Part shown: piece after piece, positions 1 to 7,907 of the stretch
How the letters are laid out: every line of letters starts with the position of its first letter
Numbering within the stretch: the first letter of the stretch is position 1
NCBI GenBank assembly: GCA_965224205.1
Contig: CBDCYN010000006.1
Span: forward strand, 1 to 39,140
Direction: 5' to 3'
Length of the DNA: 39,140 nt
Source: CBDCYN01 sp965224205
GTDB taxonomy: Bacteria > Planctomycetota > Phycisphaerae > Phycisphaerales > Phycisphaeraceae
Position numbers and translations under genes: made by a program
The notes under the pieces: model-generated
The model's input: the letters and a program-made list of their open reading frames with translations, nothing else
Databases searched by the model: none
Told to the model about the DNA's origin: nothing

Positions 1-159
1 ACGACACTTTTGACGAGCCACAAGATACCCCGTGGAGGAAAGAAAGTCTGGGTGCATTGCAGACCGACACAACGCGTCAATCGTTGGATATTGACCGACA
101 ACTTGGACAAACGCCTTGCGTATGGACTCTTTTTAACGTCCTATATGGAATGGAGCTGA
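1..159 (+). CDS. possible 3' end of an upstream gene (partial, uncertain)
   Basis: Reading from base 1 in frame 1 gives about 52 codons without a stop until TGA at 157-159. The peptide ends in LFLTSYMEWS and I do not recognise it. Frame 3 is also open here, running to 299, but its third-codon positions are less GC-rich than those of frame 1, which argues mildly for frame 1. The frame-1 stop lies just ahead of the dispersed repeat beginning at 180, consistent with a gene ending there. It could equally be non-coding. No domain can be named. Confidence 0.25.
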   Translation, partial: TTLLTSHKIPRGGKKVWVHCRPTQRVNRWILTDNLDKRLAYGLFLTSYMEWS

Positions 160-179
160 AAAATGAGATCTTTCACTAC

Positions 180-277
180 ACGCACCGCGTATCAAAATAC
201 CGCGTCGGGGACACGTTGGACCCCGAAAAGTTACTTGCCGCGTATACGAATCGTTCCGCAATTTCATCCGGGATGGG
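180..277 (+). repeat. dispersed ~100-nt repeat family, copy 1
   Basis: This begins ACGCACCGCGTATCAAAATA and contains three landmarks in order: CGCGTATCAAA, a central segment with TTGGAC followed by CCGAAAA, then TGCCGCGT, ending with TTCATCCGGGATGGG. The same order of landmarks occurs at 13995, 20048 and 29567 on this strand and, reverse-complemented, at 24522-24620 and 26890-26985. Within this copy TCGGGG (205-210) can pair with CCCCGA to form a hairpin. It lies just upstream of the lipoprotein gene. The family is unnamed as far as I can tell. Confidence 0.75.
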
Positions 278-295
278 TATAGTATCCCGTGTCCC

Positions 296-895
296 ATGAT
301 GACGAACCGCTTAAACACGATGGGTTGGAAAAGGGTTTGGGTGACGACCGGCCTTTGTCTGGTGATGCTCAGCTGCCAGAGCACGCCTGCGCCGCCGCAA
401 CCTGGTGATCCGCTGGCCCCCTCCCTACTCGAGGGTTACAGCCTGCTTTTCGAACTGGTCTCGAAGCAGCGCCAAGTCGACGGGATCTTTCTGCTCAAGA
501 GTGCTTCGAAGACAACCACGGACGTGGTCGTGTCGATCGCTAAGCTCTCGCAACAGGCCGCTGACCAGATCCAGGCGTTTGCCGACCAAGAAGCGCAGCT
601 AACACTGGATCGTGAGTCGCTTCCCACAGTCGAACGATCCGCCCGCGGCGCCATTGAATCCGCCACGACCAAAGAGCTGCTTTTCGCCGACGAGGGGTTC
701 GAGCTGCGGCTGCTGCTCACCCAGGTCGAGGCCACGCGTTACGGCGCCAGCCTCGCCCAAGCGTTGATGGAGATCGAAAAAAACACCCCCAGGCACCAGT
801 GGCTTAAACAATTCAAAGACCGGTACGCCCGCGCTCACACCGACGTCTACGAGCGTATCGAGTCCTTGATCGCCCTGCCCAAACCCGGATCGTAA
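296..895 (+). CDS. putative lipoprotein of unknown function
   Basis: This encodes a 199-residue protein. It has a basic, hydrophobic N-terminus and a lipobox-like MLSC ending at Cys27, so it is probably exported and lipidated. The mature part starts with a Pro-rich stretch (QSTPAPPQPGDP) and continues as a mainly helical, charged domain rich in Glu, Gln and Leu. I recognise no enzyme motif. The start is ambiguous: ATG codons lie at 296, 299 and 320, and none has a convincing Shine-Dalgarno sequence. The 320 start (MGWKRVWVT) gives the most typical signal peptide. A dispersed repeat copy ends about 20 bp upstream, so the promoter may lie in or before that element. The next feature downstream is a mobile element, so there is no operon partner. 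Coding potential and export are fairly secure; function is unknown. Confidence 0.7.
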   Translation: MMTNRLNTMGWKRVWVTTGLCLVMLSCQSTPAPPQPGDPLAPSLLEGYSLLFELVSKQRQVDGIFLLKSASKTTTDVVVSIAKLSQQAADQIQAFADQEAQLTLDRESLPTVERSARGAIESATTKELLFADEGFELRLLLTQVEATRYGASLAQALMEIEKNTPRHQWLKQFKDRYARAHTDVYERIESLIALPKPGS

Positions 896-990
896 GCCGA
901 AGGGCGATACGCGATCCGTTGCAAAGTGGCAACCCTGTCTAGGGAAGAATCCGTAGCGGGCCAGGTCCCCCGTTTGAGGAAAAAATATAG

Positions 991-1017
991 GGTGGGATAA
1001 GCGAAGCGCATCCCACC
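991..1017. repeat. short palindromic repeat (GGTGGGAT hairpin)
   Basis: GGTGGGAT at 991-998 pairs perfectly with ATCCCACC at 1010-1017 across an 11-nt loop (AAGCGAAGCGC). From memory this palindrome is common between genes in diverse bacteria, but I cannot verify that here. A second copy of the same stem begins at 1081 (GGTGGGAT) and resumes at 2124 (ATCCCACC), interrupted by the insertion sequence. It lies about 95 bp after the lipoprotein gene and has no T-run, so it is not a classical terminator. Confidence 0.6.
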
Positions 1018-1163
1018 ACGGCCACCGACGACGGGTGCCCCCCACCCCCCGATTTACCAGAGGCCTCAAGATATTTCATTGGTGGGATGCGCCCGCTAGA
1101 GCGCTTGGCGTAATTAATCGCCGCTGGCCGATAAGAGAGATTTCTGGCAAGGAGGCCAAGGTC

Positions 1164-1499
1164 ATGGCGTATTCGATGGATCTACGTAAGCGGGTGGTAT
1201 GGGCCGCCGAGTCGGGTCAGACGATCACGGGGGTATCACGACAGTTTCGGGTGGCGAGGTCGACGGTTCGCGACTGGTGTGATCGGCACCGCCGGGGCGT
1301 GTTGACGCCGGGGGTGCCGGGGCCCAAGGGGTCGGTCAAGCTTACGGCGGCCGATGAGCAACGGATGCGTGAGGCGGTGGCGGCCAAGCCGGGGATCACG
1401 GCCAAGCAGTTGAGGGCGATGCTGAACCTGGGCGTCGTGGAATCGACGGTGTGCCGGGCGTTGAAGCGGCTGGGGCTGTCGCTCAAAAGAAGTCGCTGA
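1164..1499 (+). CDS. IS630-family transposase, N-terminal frame (helix-turn-helix part)
   Basis: Starting at MAYSMDLRKRVV (ATG 1164, preceded by the AGGAGG-like run CAAGGAGGCC), this frame encodes about 111 residues. They form the winged helix-turn-helix DNA-binding region typical of IS630 transposases: AAESGQTITGVSRQF, then WCDRHRRG, then a second helical unit with ITAKQLRAMLNLGVV and VCRALKRLGLSLKRSR. The frame ends at TGA 1497-1499. In related transposases the next residues would be KKKSL.AAEQDRPDVA, and these are found one frame back (-1). The junction is an A4 run, CTCAAAAGAAG at about 1483-1493. Either a programmed -1 frameshift or transcript slippage produces the full protein, or loss of one A from an A5 run has broken it. 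An open frame also extends upstream to 1035, but that lies outside the element and is not expected to be translated. Confidence 0.85.
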   Translation: MAYSMDLRKRVVWAAESGQTITGVSRQFRVARSTVRDWCDRHRRGVLTPGVPGPKGSVKLTAADEQRMREAVAAKPGITAKQLRAMLNLGVVESTVCRALKRLGLSLKRSR

Positions 1500-2098
1500 T
1501 CGCCGCCGAGCAAGATCGCCCCGACGTGGCCCAACGCCGCCACAACTTCACGATCGCCCGGCGGTTCGTGGACCCGGCCCATCTGGTTTTCCTCGACGAA
1601 TCTGGGGCCAAGACGGATATGACCCGGCTGTATGGCTGGTCGCCGATCGGGCAGCGTTGCGTGGACCGCACCCCGCACGGCCGCTGGAAGACGCTCACGA
1701 TGCTCAGCGCGATCCGGCTCGACGGGGTGATCCAAGGTGCGACGGTCGTGGTCGATGGCCCGATGAACTCGGCGACGTTCCTGGCCTACACCCAGCAGTT
1801 CTTGGCCCCGTCGTTGCGCCCGGGTGACGTGGTCGTGATGGACAATCTCTCGAGTCACCAAGCCGCCGCGGTGCGCGAAGCGATCGAGGCCGTCGACGCC
1901 GACCTGGGGTACCTGCCCCCGTACAGCCCGGACCTGAACCTGATCGAGAAGCTGTGGAGCAAGGTCAAGGCGTGGCTACGCCGCGTCGCCGCCAAGACCT
2001 TCGGCACGCTCCAAGACGCCATCGCCGATGCCCTGACAGACGTCACGCCCACCGAGTGCCAAAACTACTTCACCTCTTGCGGATATGGCGATTATTGA
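1451..2098 (+). CDS. IS630-family transposase, C-terminal frame (DDE catalytic domain)
   Basis: This frame holds the catalytic core with all three acidic residues in recognisable contexts: the first Asp in LVFLDESGAKTDM, the second in VVVMDNLSSH, and the Glu in SPDLNLIEKLWSKVK. GWSPIGQR and YLPPYSPDLN are family hallmarks. Continuous translation with the N-terminal half would need a -1 shift at about 1487 and would give a protein of about 311 residues, normal for the family. The ATG at 1451 is internal to the overlap and unlikely to be a genuine start. The frame ends (CGYGDY) inside the right terminal repeat, as is common in compact IS630 elements. Its codon use is GC-rich like the host's, so it is not a very foreign arrival. 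Confidence 0.88.
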   Translation: MPGVEAAGAVAQKKSLIAAEQDRPDVAQRRHNFTIARRFVDPAHLVFLDESGAKTDMTRLYGWSPIGQRCVDRTPHGRWKTLTMLSAIRLDGVIQGATVVVDGPMNSATFLAYTQQFLAPSLRPGDVVVMDNLSSHQAAAVREAIEAVDADLGYLPPYSPDLNLIEKLWSKVKAWLRRVAAKTFGTLQDAIADALTDVTPTECQNYFTSCGYGDY

Positions 2099-2202
2099 CG
2101 CAAAACGCTCTAGCAGCGTGTTGATCCCACCCGACCAGGTGACATTTTTCCTTAAACCTCCGCGATCGGGACATTTCGATCCGGGATCGGTCGATACGCT
2201 CA

Positions 2203-3156
2203 TCATCCCGATACGCAGCCACTCGCGGAATGGGGGCACGCCAGAAAAGATCCGATCTCGTCGTCCAGGCCTGGCCAAGGCTTGTAGCTGACACTTACGT
2301 GCCCGGCGCCGGGGACCTGGACGTACCGCCTCTGCCCGCGGGTCTTGGCCGTCACCAGCCGGCGCGTGTGCAGCTCATCGGGCAGCAACCGGTCGCTGTC
2401 GCCGACCACGAACAGCACCGGCACGGGAAGGTTCCCGACCGCTTCGTGTGGCGACGCCTGATCCATCGAGAACCCGTTCGCTTTGCTGGCCGCTTCGAAC
2501 CCCGCGATCAAACCCGGCCAGGCAACCCACGGCGCCCACGCCTGGTGGAAGCTGCGCACCGCCGCGACCATATCCGTGTAAGGGCACATCGCCACCACCG
2601 CCGCCACCCGCGGATCGATCGCCGCGTGCTGGAGCATTGTCGCAGCCCCCAGGCTGTGCCCATAGGTCAGCACCTGATCGCTGGCCCAGCCCCGCCGTTG
2701 GGCCTCGGTCACCACCGCCGCGATGTCGTACTTCTCAAAGACCCCGAAACTCACGCACGTCCCCCCCGACCGCCCGTGGGCCCGCAGATCGACCAAGACC
2801 ACGTCGTGCCCGTGCCGCAGCACCAACGCCGCTTCTCGAATCAGCAGATATTCCTTGGCTTCGAGCCATCCGTGCGCCATAACAACGAGCGGGCGATCCC
2901 CCGACCCGCCCCCACCCGGACGTGGCTGTTGGTCGGCCGAGATGTACACCGCGTCGATCCGGACCCCGTGATGGGCTTGGACCGAAAACCGACACCCATT
3001 CAACCGCCGGACCCGGTCGCCCATCCACCCCCGCACCGGGCACAACCGAGAGACGGTCGACAACCGCAGGAAGAATTTGGCCAATCCGACCGCCCAACGC
3101 GGGGCGTGCGTCGACGGATTCATGGCGTAAGGATCGGCCAGTGGCTCTAGGCTCAT
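2203..3156 (-). CDS. alpha/beta hydrolase (serine esterase/acyltransferase-like)
   Basis: From ATG 3156 (MSLEPLADPYAMNP) this encodes 317 residues. The fold is seen in VVMAHGWLEAKEYLL (oxyanion strand), VVLVDLRAHGRSGG, the nucleophile elbow GHSLGA, the acid VVGDSDRLLP and the catalytic His in GAGHVSV. A hydrophobic and basic N-terminal stretch (GLAKFFLRLS) may associate with membrane. This start was chosen because its ATG overlaps the stop of the upstream kinase-like gene (TCAT at 3153-3156 is ATGA on the coding strand), implying translational coupling. A longer in-frame extension to 3285 would lie wholly inside that gene. The substrate is not evident. An acyl ester or thioester is possible, but pairing with an APH-fold protein does not identify it. 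Confidence 0.85.
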   Translation of the reverse strand: MSLEPLADPYAMNPSTHAPRWAVGLAKFFLRLSTVSRLCPVRGWMGDRVRRLNGCRFSVQAHHGVRIDAVYISADQQPRPGGGGSGDRPLVVMAHGWLEAKEYLLIREAALVLRHGHDVVLVDLRAHGRSGGTCVSFGVFEKYDIAAVVTEAQRRGWASDQVLTYGHSLGAATMLQHAAIDPRVAAVVAMCPYTDMVAAVRSFHQAWAPWVAWPGLIAGFEAASKANGFSMDQASPHEAVGNLPVPVLFVVGDSDRLLPDELHTRRLVTAKTRGQRRYVQVPGAGHVSVSYKPWPGLDDEIGSFLACPHSASGCVSG

Positions 3157-4154
3157 CTCGATTCGAGTTCCAGCTCGAGCACCTCCAGGCACGCGCTGAG
3201 CTGCTTCGGGTCGTCGCTGATCCGCCGCACCACCGGGGCCCGCAACGCCAACAAAGCCCGCCGCGCCGAAGCCCACCGCGCCCAATCTCGGCTAACGGGC
3301 AGGCCCTGGCTGCGGCGCTGACGGGCGATCATCTGACACAGCTTGCGCCCGTCGAGTTTCTCGCGCCACGCCCAGTATTGGTGCTCGAGGTACACCGCGT
3401 CTTCCACCCAGTGCCCGGCGTGGGTCAACGCGAAATCCAGCAACACCGCCGGGCCCCCCGGGGCCGGGGCGCGGGTCATGGCGTTGGCCAGATGTAGGTC
3501 GCCGTGGCACCATTGGTCGGTGGGCCGATCGGCCCAGATCGAGACCCACTCTTTGATCTTGCGCTGAGACCGCTTCAAGGCCTTGGCCCAGCGTTTCTCG
3601 CCGGCCGGTCGGTGCTCACGAACGTGCTTGCGGGACCGGTCTAGCAGGCGGGACCAGTCGTCATCCGGGGGCTGGACATCGACCGGGAACCGGCTCGTGG
3701 CGGTGTAGAACCTGCTGGCGGCTTCGACGATCAGGTCAAACTCCTTGCCGTCCCACGCGGGGCTTAGCGGGCCGTGAGGCAGGCATTCCATGACCACCCA
3801 GGCCATGTCGTAGCCAGCGAGGTAATCACCATGGGCATAGACCCGCGGCGCCACGTCCCCCATCGGCCCCAGGCGGACCAGCCACTGGCGCTCGCTGGGC
3901 TTGACGGGCAGCTTCACCACCACCGGCTGATCTTGGTCGCGGTCGTCGCGATAAGTCGCGTACCCGGTCAGCGCCCCGCCACGCTGCCAATCGGTTCGGA
4001 ACCAACGCACGGCGGACAACCGCTCGCCGCAGGCCCGCTTCAAGATCGGTTCGAGCTGCGCCCCGAAGGGCAGTGATAAAGGGGAGGCGGCCGGGTTGAG
4101 GTCAGGAACCGGATCGGACGGGAGCCGTGGCGGGATCAATGGCTCATCGGGCAA
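3153..4154 (-). CDS. phosphotransferase of the APH/choline-kinase fold
   Basis: This encodes 333 residues. The Brenner-type catalytic loop is WCHGDLHLANAM, followed by the metal-binding LLDFALTHAGHWVEDA. The hinge region reads WVVMECLPHGPL. These are hallmarks of the aminoglycoside-phosphotransferase/choline-kinase superfamily, which phosphorylates small molecules. The physiological substrate cannot be told, and resistance is not implied. The start codon appears to be TTG at 4154, supported by the strong Shine-Dalgarno AGGAAGGA (complement of 4162-4169) with a 7-nt spacer; no in-frame ATG lies nearby. It is first in a two-gene operon, its stop overlapping the hydrolase start. The overlap suggests fixed stoichiometry and perhaps a shared substrate pathway. 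Confidence 0.82.
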   Translation of the reverse strand: MPDEPLIPPRLPSDPVPDLNPAASPLSLPFGAQLEPILKRACGERLSAVRWFRTDWQRGGALTGYATYRDDRDQDQPVVVKLPVKPSERQWLVRLGPMGDVAPRVYAHGDYLAGYDMAWVVMECLPHGPLSPAWDGKEFDLIVEAASRFYTATSRFPVDVQPPDDDWSRLLDRSRKHVREHRPAGEKRWAKALKRSQRKIKEWVSIWADRPTDQWCHGDLHLANAMTRAPAPGGPAVLLDFALTHAGHWVEDAVYLEHQYWAWREKLDGRKLCQMIARQRRSQGLPVSRDWARWASARRALLALRAPVVRRISDDPKQLSACLEVLELELESR

Positions 4155-4811
4155 TCGCGGGTCCTTCCTGCTTGAGATACGTCAATGAGGTTCCGTATCC
4201 GATCCCATCCCAGCAGCCAGGCGGCAGAGACCGCCGCCACACGGCCAGCGTCGCGGCCTTCCTCACAGAGGATCCCGCGGGAGGGTGTCTGAGGTTGGGG
4301 TGCTGGCTTCATCACAGGTTCTAACCGGCAAAAAACATCGGGGAGAAGGTTGTCCGGATCAGCCGCCCATGTGGGACCGATATCCAAGAAAGCCCAGGGC
4401 CCTGCGGATATGAAACGGCGTTCTGATTACCCATGAACCCCCTGATTATACCACATTTTCTGAAAAATCCCAGGGCCGCCGCGGCGAGCTTGCGCGCGGG
4501 GTATCGTCCACCCAACCGGCCGCTTATCCATGATGATCCGCACCCTTCTTGGGCCGAGTCAGATCCCGCTAAGGGGTGGAGAATCGTTAACCCCGGTGTC
4601 GGGCGTCATCAACTCGTGGGCGATAAAACCCGATGGCCATCTTATGGATACGACCCGCGAACGGGTCGGTGGTGTTATGAGCGAGAGGGCCTGTCAGCAG
4701 GCCAGCCAAACCCAAAGGATTGATCACCATGATGGAGGGTCGACCCTTTAGACGCCCGCCACGGCCCGCGGATGCATGCCTTTAGATGGTCTTCCCTCAG
4801 GAGTTTGCGTG
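4155..4811. other. 657-bp intergenic region with no supported gene
   Basis: This lies between the divergent kinase-like operon and the chemoreceptor. Short open frames exist (for example 4433-4723, plus strand) but lack a family, a good ribosome site or host-like codon use. GGCGG...CCGCC around 4221-4239 can form a small hairpin. The minus-strand Shine-Dalgarno for the kinase-like gene is at 4162-4169, and that for the chemoreceptor is at 4799-4803. I see no clear promoter pair or terminator. Confidence 0.5.
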
Positions 4812-6920
4812 ATGCGTTTTCTTCGATTTAGTTCGATCCGTACGACGCTGGTCGTGTGGGCTGGCCTGGGTTTGGTCGTGACAGCGGGGGTCATTGTGAC
4901 TTACTCGGCGGTGTCGGTGCGCCGGCTGGCGATCGAAGCGGCCACCGAGAACGCGGTCGCGATCGCTCATGAGCAGGCGTTATTGGTCCGCACCGAGCTC
5001 GAAGAGGCGATGGGCACTGCCCGGACCCTCGCCCAGACCTTCACCGCGGCCAACGATGAGGAAGGCGAGCTCGAGGTCACCCGCGAGGCGGCGACCAACA
5101 TCCTGCGTATCGCGCTCGACCAGAACCCCGCCTTCGCCGGGATCTTTTCCTGCTGGGAGATCGATGCGTTCGACGAGATGGACGACAATTACGCCAACAC
5201 CGACGGGACCGACGAGACCGGCCGTTTCATCCCTTACTGGTCGCGGGATGAGGCCGGCCAGCTCATGCTGTCGCCGCTGCGCGGGTACGAGAGCACCGAC
5301 GTCGACGCCAGCGGCCACCGTGGCGGCGAACCCTACCTCGCGACGCGCGATACCCTGGCCGAGTGCGTGATCGACCCGTACCTGCACCCGGTGGGGGGTC
5401 AGGACACGCTAATCACGTCCCTCGTAGTCCCCGTGATCCGCAACGACGAGTTCTTAGGAGCGGTCGGGGTGCATATCCCCCTGACCGCGATCCAGGCCAA
5501 AACGGATTCGGTCAACCTCTACAACAATACCGGGAAGATCTTCGTGCTGGGCCACAACGGTGCCTTCGCGGCGGGCACGGGCCTGTCAGAAGTGCGGGGC
5601 CACGTCGCCGATGGATCGGCAACGGGCCTGGATGAACTCAGGGCGTGGGTGACCCAAGGGCAGGAGCGGGTCGAGTTTTCGAACGGCCGATTGAACGTTT
5701 TCGTGCCGTTAAGGATCGGGCGCACCTCGACCCCCTGGGGCGCCGTGGTCCAGATCCCACAGGCCGCGATCACCGCCGAGGCCTCGGCGATGATGTGGCG
5801 GCTGGTCGGCCTCGGGGCCGCGTGCGGGATCGCCGGCCTCGTGGTGCTCGGCGTCGTGGCGATGGGGATCGCCACCCCCATCCGAGAAGTGGTGGACAAG
5901 ATCCGGGATATTGCCGAGGGCAACGGCAACCTGAGGATGCGTCTTACAGAGAAAAGTAAAGATGAGGTCGGTCAGCTGGCGACCTCGATGAACCATTTCC
6001 TCGTGTACCTCAACGGGATCCTCAAACAAGCCAGCCAGTCCAGTGATGAGGTGGCGTCGACATCGACGCAGATCGCCCTGCGGGTCCAGGAGATGGCCGA
6101 GGGGATGGATAATCAGACGCGGCAAGCTAACGCTGTGCGTTCGTCGGTTGAGCAGATGTCTCAGGCGATCAGCGAGGTGGCCAGCAGTTCCGTGCGTGCT
6201 GCCCAGACCGCGTCCGAATCGGGGCGGTTGGCCCAGGACGGCGGGAAGGTCGTCTCGGCGACGATCGAGGGGATGGACGCGATCAGCCGGGCGGTCAGCG
6301 CCGGCACGGCCTCGGTAACGGAGCTGGGCCGACGCAGCGAGCAGATCGGGCAGATCGCCGAGGTCATCAGCGACATCGCCGACCAGACCAACCTCTTGGC
6401 GCTCAACGCGGCGATCGAGGCGGCCCGGGCCGGTGAACACGGCCGCGGCTTCGCGGTCGTGGCCGACGAGGTACGCAAACTCGCCGACCGCACCGCCCAG
6501 GCCACCGACGAGATTACCCGATCGATCCAAGAGATCCAGCAAGAGACCCAGCGGGCGGTCGAGCAGATGGAATCCGGCAACTCTCGGGTCAAAAAAGAGG
6601 CCGATCAGGCGGTCCGGGCCGGCCAGAGCCTCGAGCGGATCGTCACCAGCGCCCAGGAGGTCGCCGACGTGATCCAATCAATCGCCGCGGCCACCGAGGA
6701 GCAATCGGCGGCTGCTGAACAGGTCTGCAACAACGTCGACATGATCGTTTCGGAGGTACAAGCCAGCGCCGAGAACAGCAGCACCATCGCCTCGGGGACG
6801 TCGACCCTCTCGGCTCACGCGGCTTCGCTGCGCGAGATCGTCGCGAAATTCGAGCTTGACCGGCGAGAACGAGACCTCGGCCCACCGGAGGGTATCACCG
6901 AACGCCGCGCCGAACGCTAG
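4812..6920 (+). CDS. methyl-accepting chemotaxis protein with a Cache-type sensor
   Basis: Using ATG 4812 (MRFLRFSSIR; AGGAG at 4799-4803, 8-nt spacer) this encodes 702 residues. The order is: membrane segment about 11-33; a periplasmic double-Cache-like domain about 35-320 (FIPYWSRDEAG, GEPYLATRDT, LGAVGVHIPLTAI); a second membrane segment about 328-352 (GLGAACGIAGLVVLG); HAMP about 353-405; and a long coiled-coil signalling domain. The hairpin tip that contacts CheA/CheW is intact around 518-563 (IADQTNLLALNAAIEAARAG, GRGFAVVADEVRKLADR). The C-terminus (TERRAER) has no NWETF-type tether, so adaptation would rely on untethered CheR/CheB. The ligand is unknown, and no che genes are adjacent. 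The gene stands alone, convergent with the b562-like gene. Confidence 0.93.
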   Translation: MRFLRFSSIRTTLVVWAGLGLVVTAGVIVTYSAVSVRRLAIEAATENAVAIAHEQALLVRTELEEAMGTARTLAQTFTAANDEEGELEVTREAATNILRIALDQNPAFAGIFSCWEIDAFDEMDDNYANTDGTDETGRFIPYWSRDEAGQLMLSPLRGYESTDVDASGHRGGEPYLATRDTLAECVIDPYLHPVGGQDTLITSLVVPVIRNDEFLGAVGVHIPLTAIQAKTDSVNLYNNTGKIFVLGHNGAFAAGTGLSEVRGHVADGSATGLDELRAWVTQGQERVEFSNGRLNVFVPLRIGRTSTPWGAVVQIPQAAITAEASAMMWRLVGLGAACGIAGLVVLGVVAMGIATPIREVVDKIRDIAEGNGNLRMRLTEKSKDEVGQLATSMNHFLVYLNGILKQASQSSDEVASTSTQIALRVQEMAEGMDNQTRQANAVRSSVEQMSQAISEVASSSVRAAQTASESGRLAQDGGKVVSATIEGMDAISRAVSAGTASVTELGRRSEQIGQIAEVISDIADQTNLLALNAAIEAARAGEHGRGFAVVADEVRKLADRTAQATDEITRSIQEIQQETQRAVEQMESGNSRVKKEADQAVRAGQSLERIVTSAQEVADVIQSIAAATEEQSAAAEQVCNNVDMIVSEVQASAENSSTIASGTSTLSAHAASLREIVAKFELDRRERDLGPPEGITERRAER

Positions 6921-6980
6921 GGCGGGTCGTCAACAGGCTCGATCACCGCCGCGGGCATCGGGCGGCGCGACCCGGGGCGA
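6921..6980. terminator. possible bidirectional hairpin between convergent genes
   Basis: CGGGTCG near 6923 can pair with CGACCCG near 6968, and inside it CGCCGC can pair with GCGGCG. The structure sits in the 60-bp gap between the convergent chemoreceptor and b562-like genes. There is no T-run on either strand, so termination is only a possibility. Confidence 0.3.
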
Positions 6981-7466
6981 TTAGTCCTCGTCGATATCGG
7001 CGCGGAATTTCTTGTGCCCGTCGTCGGCTAAACCCCAAAGGTCGCTATAGGTTTGTTGGGCGCTCTCAAAATCATTGGCCAGGACCTCTTTTTCAAGCTT
7101 CAGCAGGGTTTCGAGGAGCTCGATCATGCGTTTCCGATAGTCGAGCAACGCGTCGGCCTGCTGCGCCGGGGGCGTCGAAGCGATGGTCGAGGGGGTCAAC
7201 CCCTTGGCGTGCAGGGCGTGCAGCTGCACGTTTAGGATCACCCGCAGGGCCTCGGCCTTCTTGTCCGAACCCTTGACCAATTTTCGTAGGCGGCGCATCG
7301 CCAGGTTCATCTCCGACATCTGGAGACTCAGGTTCGTGACCTCGTCGTGCTGGGGGATATCTTCGGAGCGGCTTGGCAAAGCCACGCCCATGCTCAGGAT
7401 CAAACCGAAAACAAAGATTGAGGTTTTCATCGAACCATACCGAGTGGACGAGATCGGGTCTTTCAT
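6981..7466 (-). CDS. cytochrome b562-like periplasmic four-helix protein
   Basis: This encodes 161 residues with a signal peptide (KTSIFVFGLILSMGVALPSRS). The mature part reads as four helices in the b562 pattern: LQMSEMNLAMRRLRKLV at the start, a central ADALLDYRKRMIELLETLL, and DDGHKKFRADIDED at the end. Cytochrome b562 ligates heme through a Met in helix 1 and a His in helix 4; here Met50, Met53 or Met57 and His151 occupy those places. It could instead be a heme-free relative. The ATG at 7466 has AGGAA nearby, while the ATG at 7430 (MKTSIF) gives a more usual signal peptide; either may be used. The gene diverges from the cupredoxin/peroxidase pair, supporting a role as a soluble electron carrier. 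Assignment is by pattern, not alignment. Confidence 0.6.
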   Translation of the reverse strand: MKDPISSTRYGSMKTSIFVFGLILSMGVALPSRSEDIPQHDEVTNLSLQMSEMNLAMRRLRKLVKGSDKKAEALRVILNVQLHALHAKGLTPSTIASTPPAQQADALLDYRKRMIELLETLLKLEKEVLANDFESAQQTYSDLWGLADDGHKKFRADIDED

Positions 7467-7907
7467 GTTGAGTTCCTATCGATAAGTTTGAAACGTCAGC
7501 CACTGATCCCAAGTTTTGGAAGCGAGCCTCAGCCGCCTGCCGGGTCATAAGGTTACCTCTCAAAACGCTAATCGGCGAGTCGGAGCGATCAGCGACGATC
7601 ATTGTGCCCGTGCGCCCGCCGGTGTTTGAACCGACGGGAGGGGTCGCACGCGGGCGCGCCGCGTTGATGGGCCTTATCGGGCATCGGCCGGGTGATCTCA
7701 CAAAAGTCATTGACCGGCGGCGGCGGTGGGCGTGGGGGGTCTGCAACACTTGTTTGAAACTTCTTTTTTTTATCTCAGCGGAGGACCGCGGCCGCACTTA
7801 ACCCGCGTTTGGATTTGTCCGATCCACGAATCTTAAGGAGATGGATACCTGCGGTTTCGTCGTTCGTTGAAACGATCTGGCGTCGCGGTGGCGAGAAAGG
7901 GTTTTAC
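7467..7907. other. divergent intergenic region between b562-like and cupredoxin genes
   Basis: This 441-bp region must hold the promoters for both divergent transcripts. It contains a T-rich run (TTCTTTTTTTTATCTC around 7761-7776). I could not find a convincing -35/-10 pair. An in-frame extension of the cupredoxin gene runs upstream to 7809, but it lacks a signal-peptide-compatible start and is treated as non-coding. Confidence 0.4.

Larger units (their letters stand above)
1099..2110 (+). mobile_element. IS630-family insertion sequence, complete
   Basis: The element is 1012 bp, bounded by 24-bp imperfect terminal inverted repeats at 1099-1122 and 2087-2110. The left end reads GAGCGCTTGGCGTAATTA and the right end, reverse-complemented, reads GAGCGTTTTGCGTCAATA; 20 of 24 positions match. 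Each end is flanked by TA (1097-1098 and 2111-2112), the target duplicated by the IS630/Tc1/mariner group. It carries a DDE transposase split between two overlapping frames. Rejoining the flanks restores a hairpin (GGTGGGAT ... ATCCCACC), so the target appears to have been the loop of a palindromic repeat. Whether it is still mobile depends on the frame change in the transposase. Confidence 0.92.

Noticed and set aside
2230..3150. A 306-codon plus-strand frame rich in Arg, Pro and His
   Set aside because: It is antisense to the alpha/beta hydrolase, and its composition is typical of a shadow frame in GC-rich DNA.
4433..4723. A 96-codon plus-strand frame in the gap before the chemoreceptor
   Set aside because: No ribosome site, no recognisable motif, atypical composition and an overlapping alternative frame.
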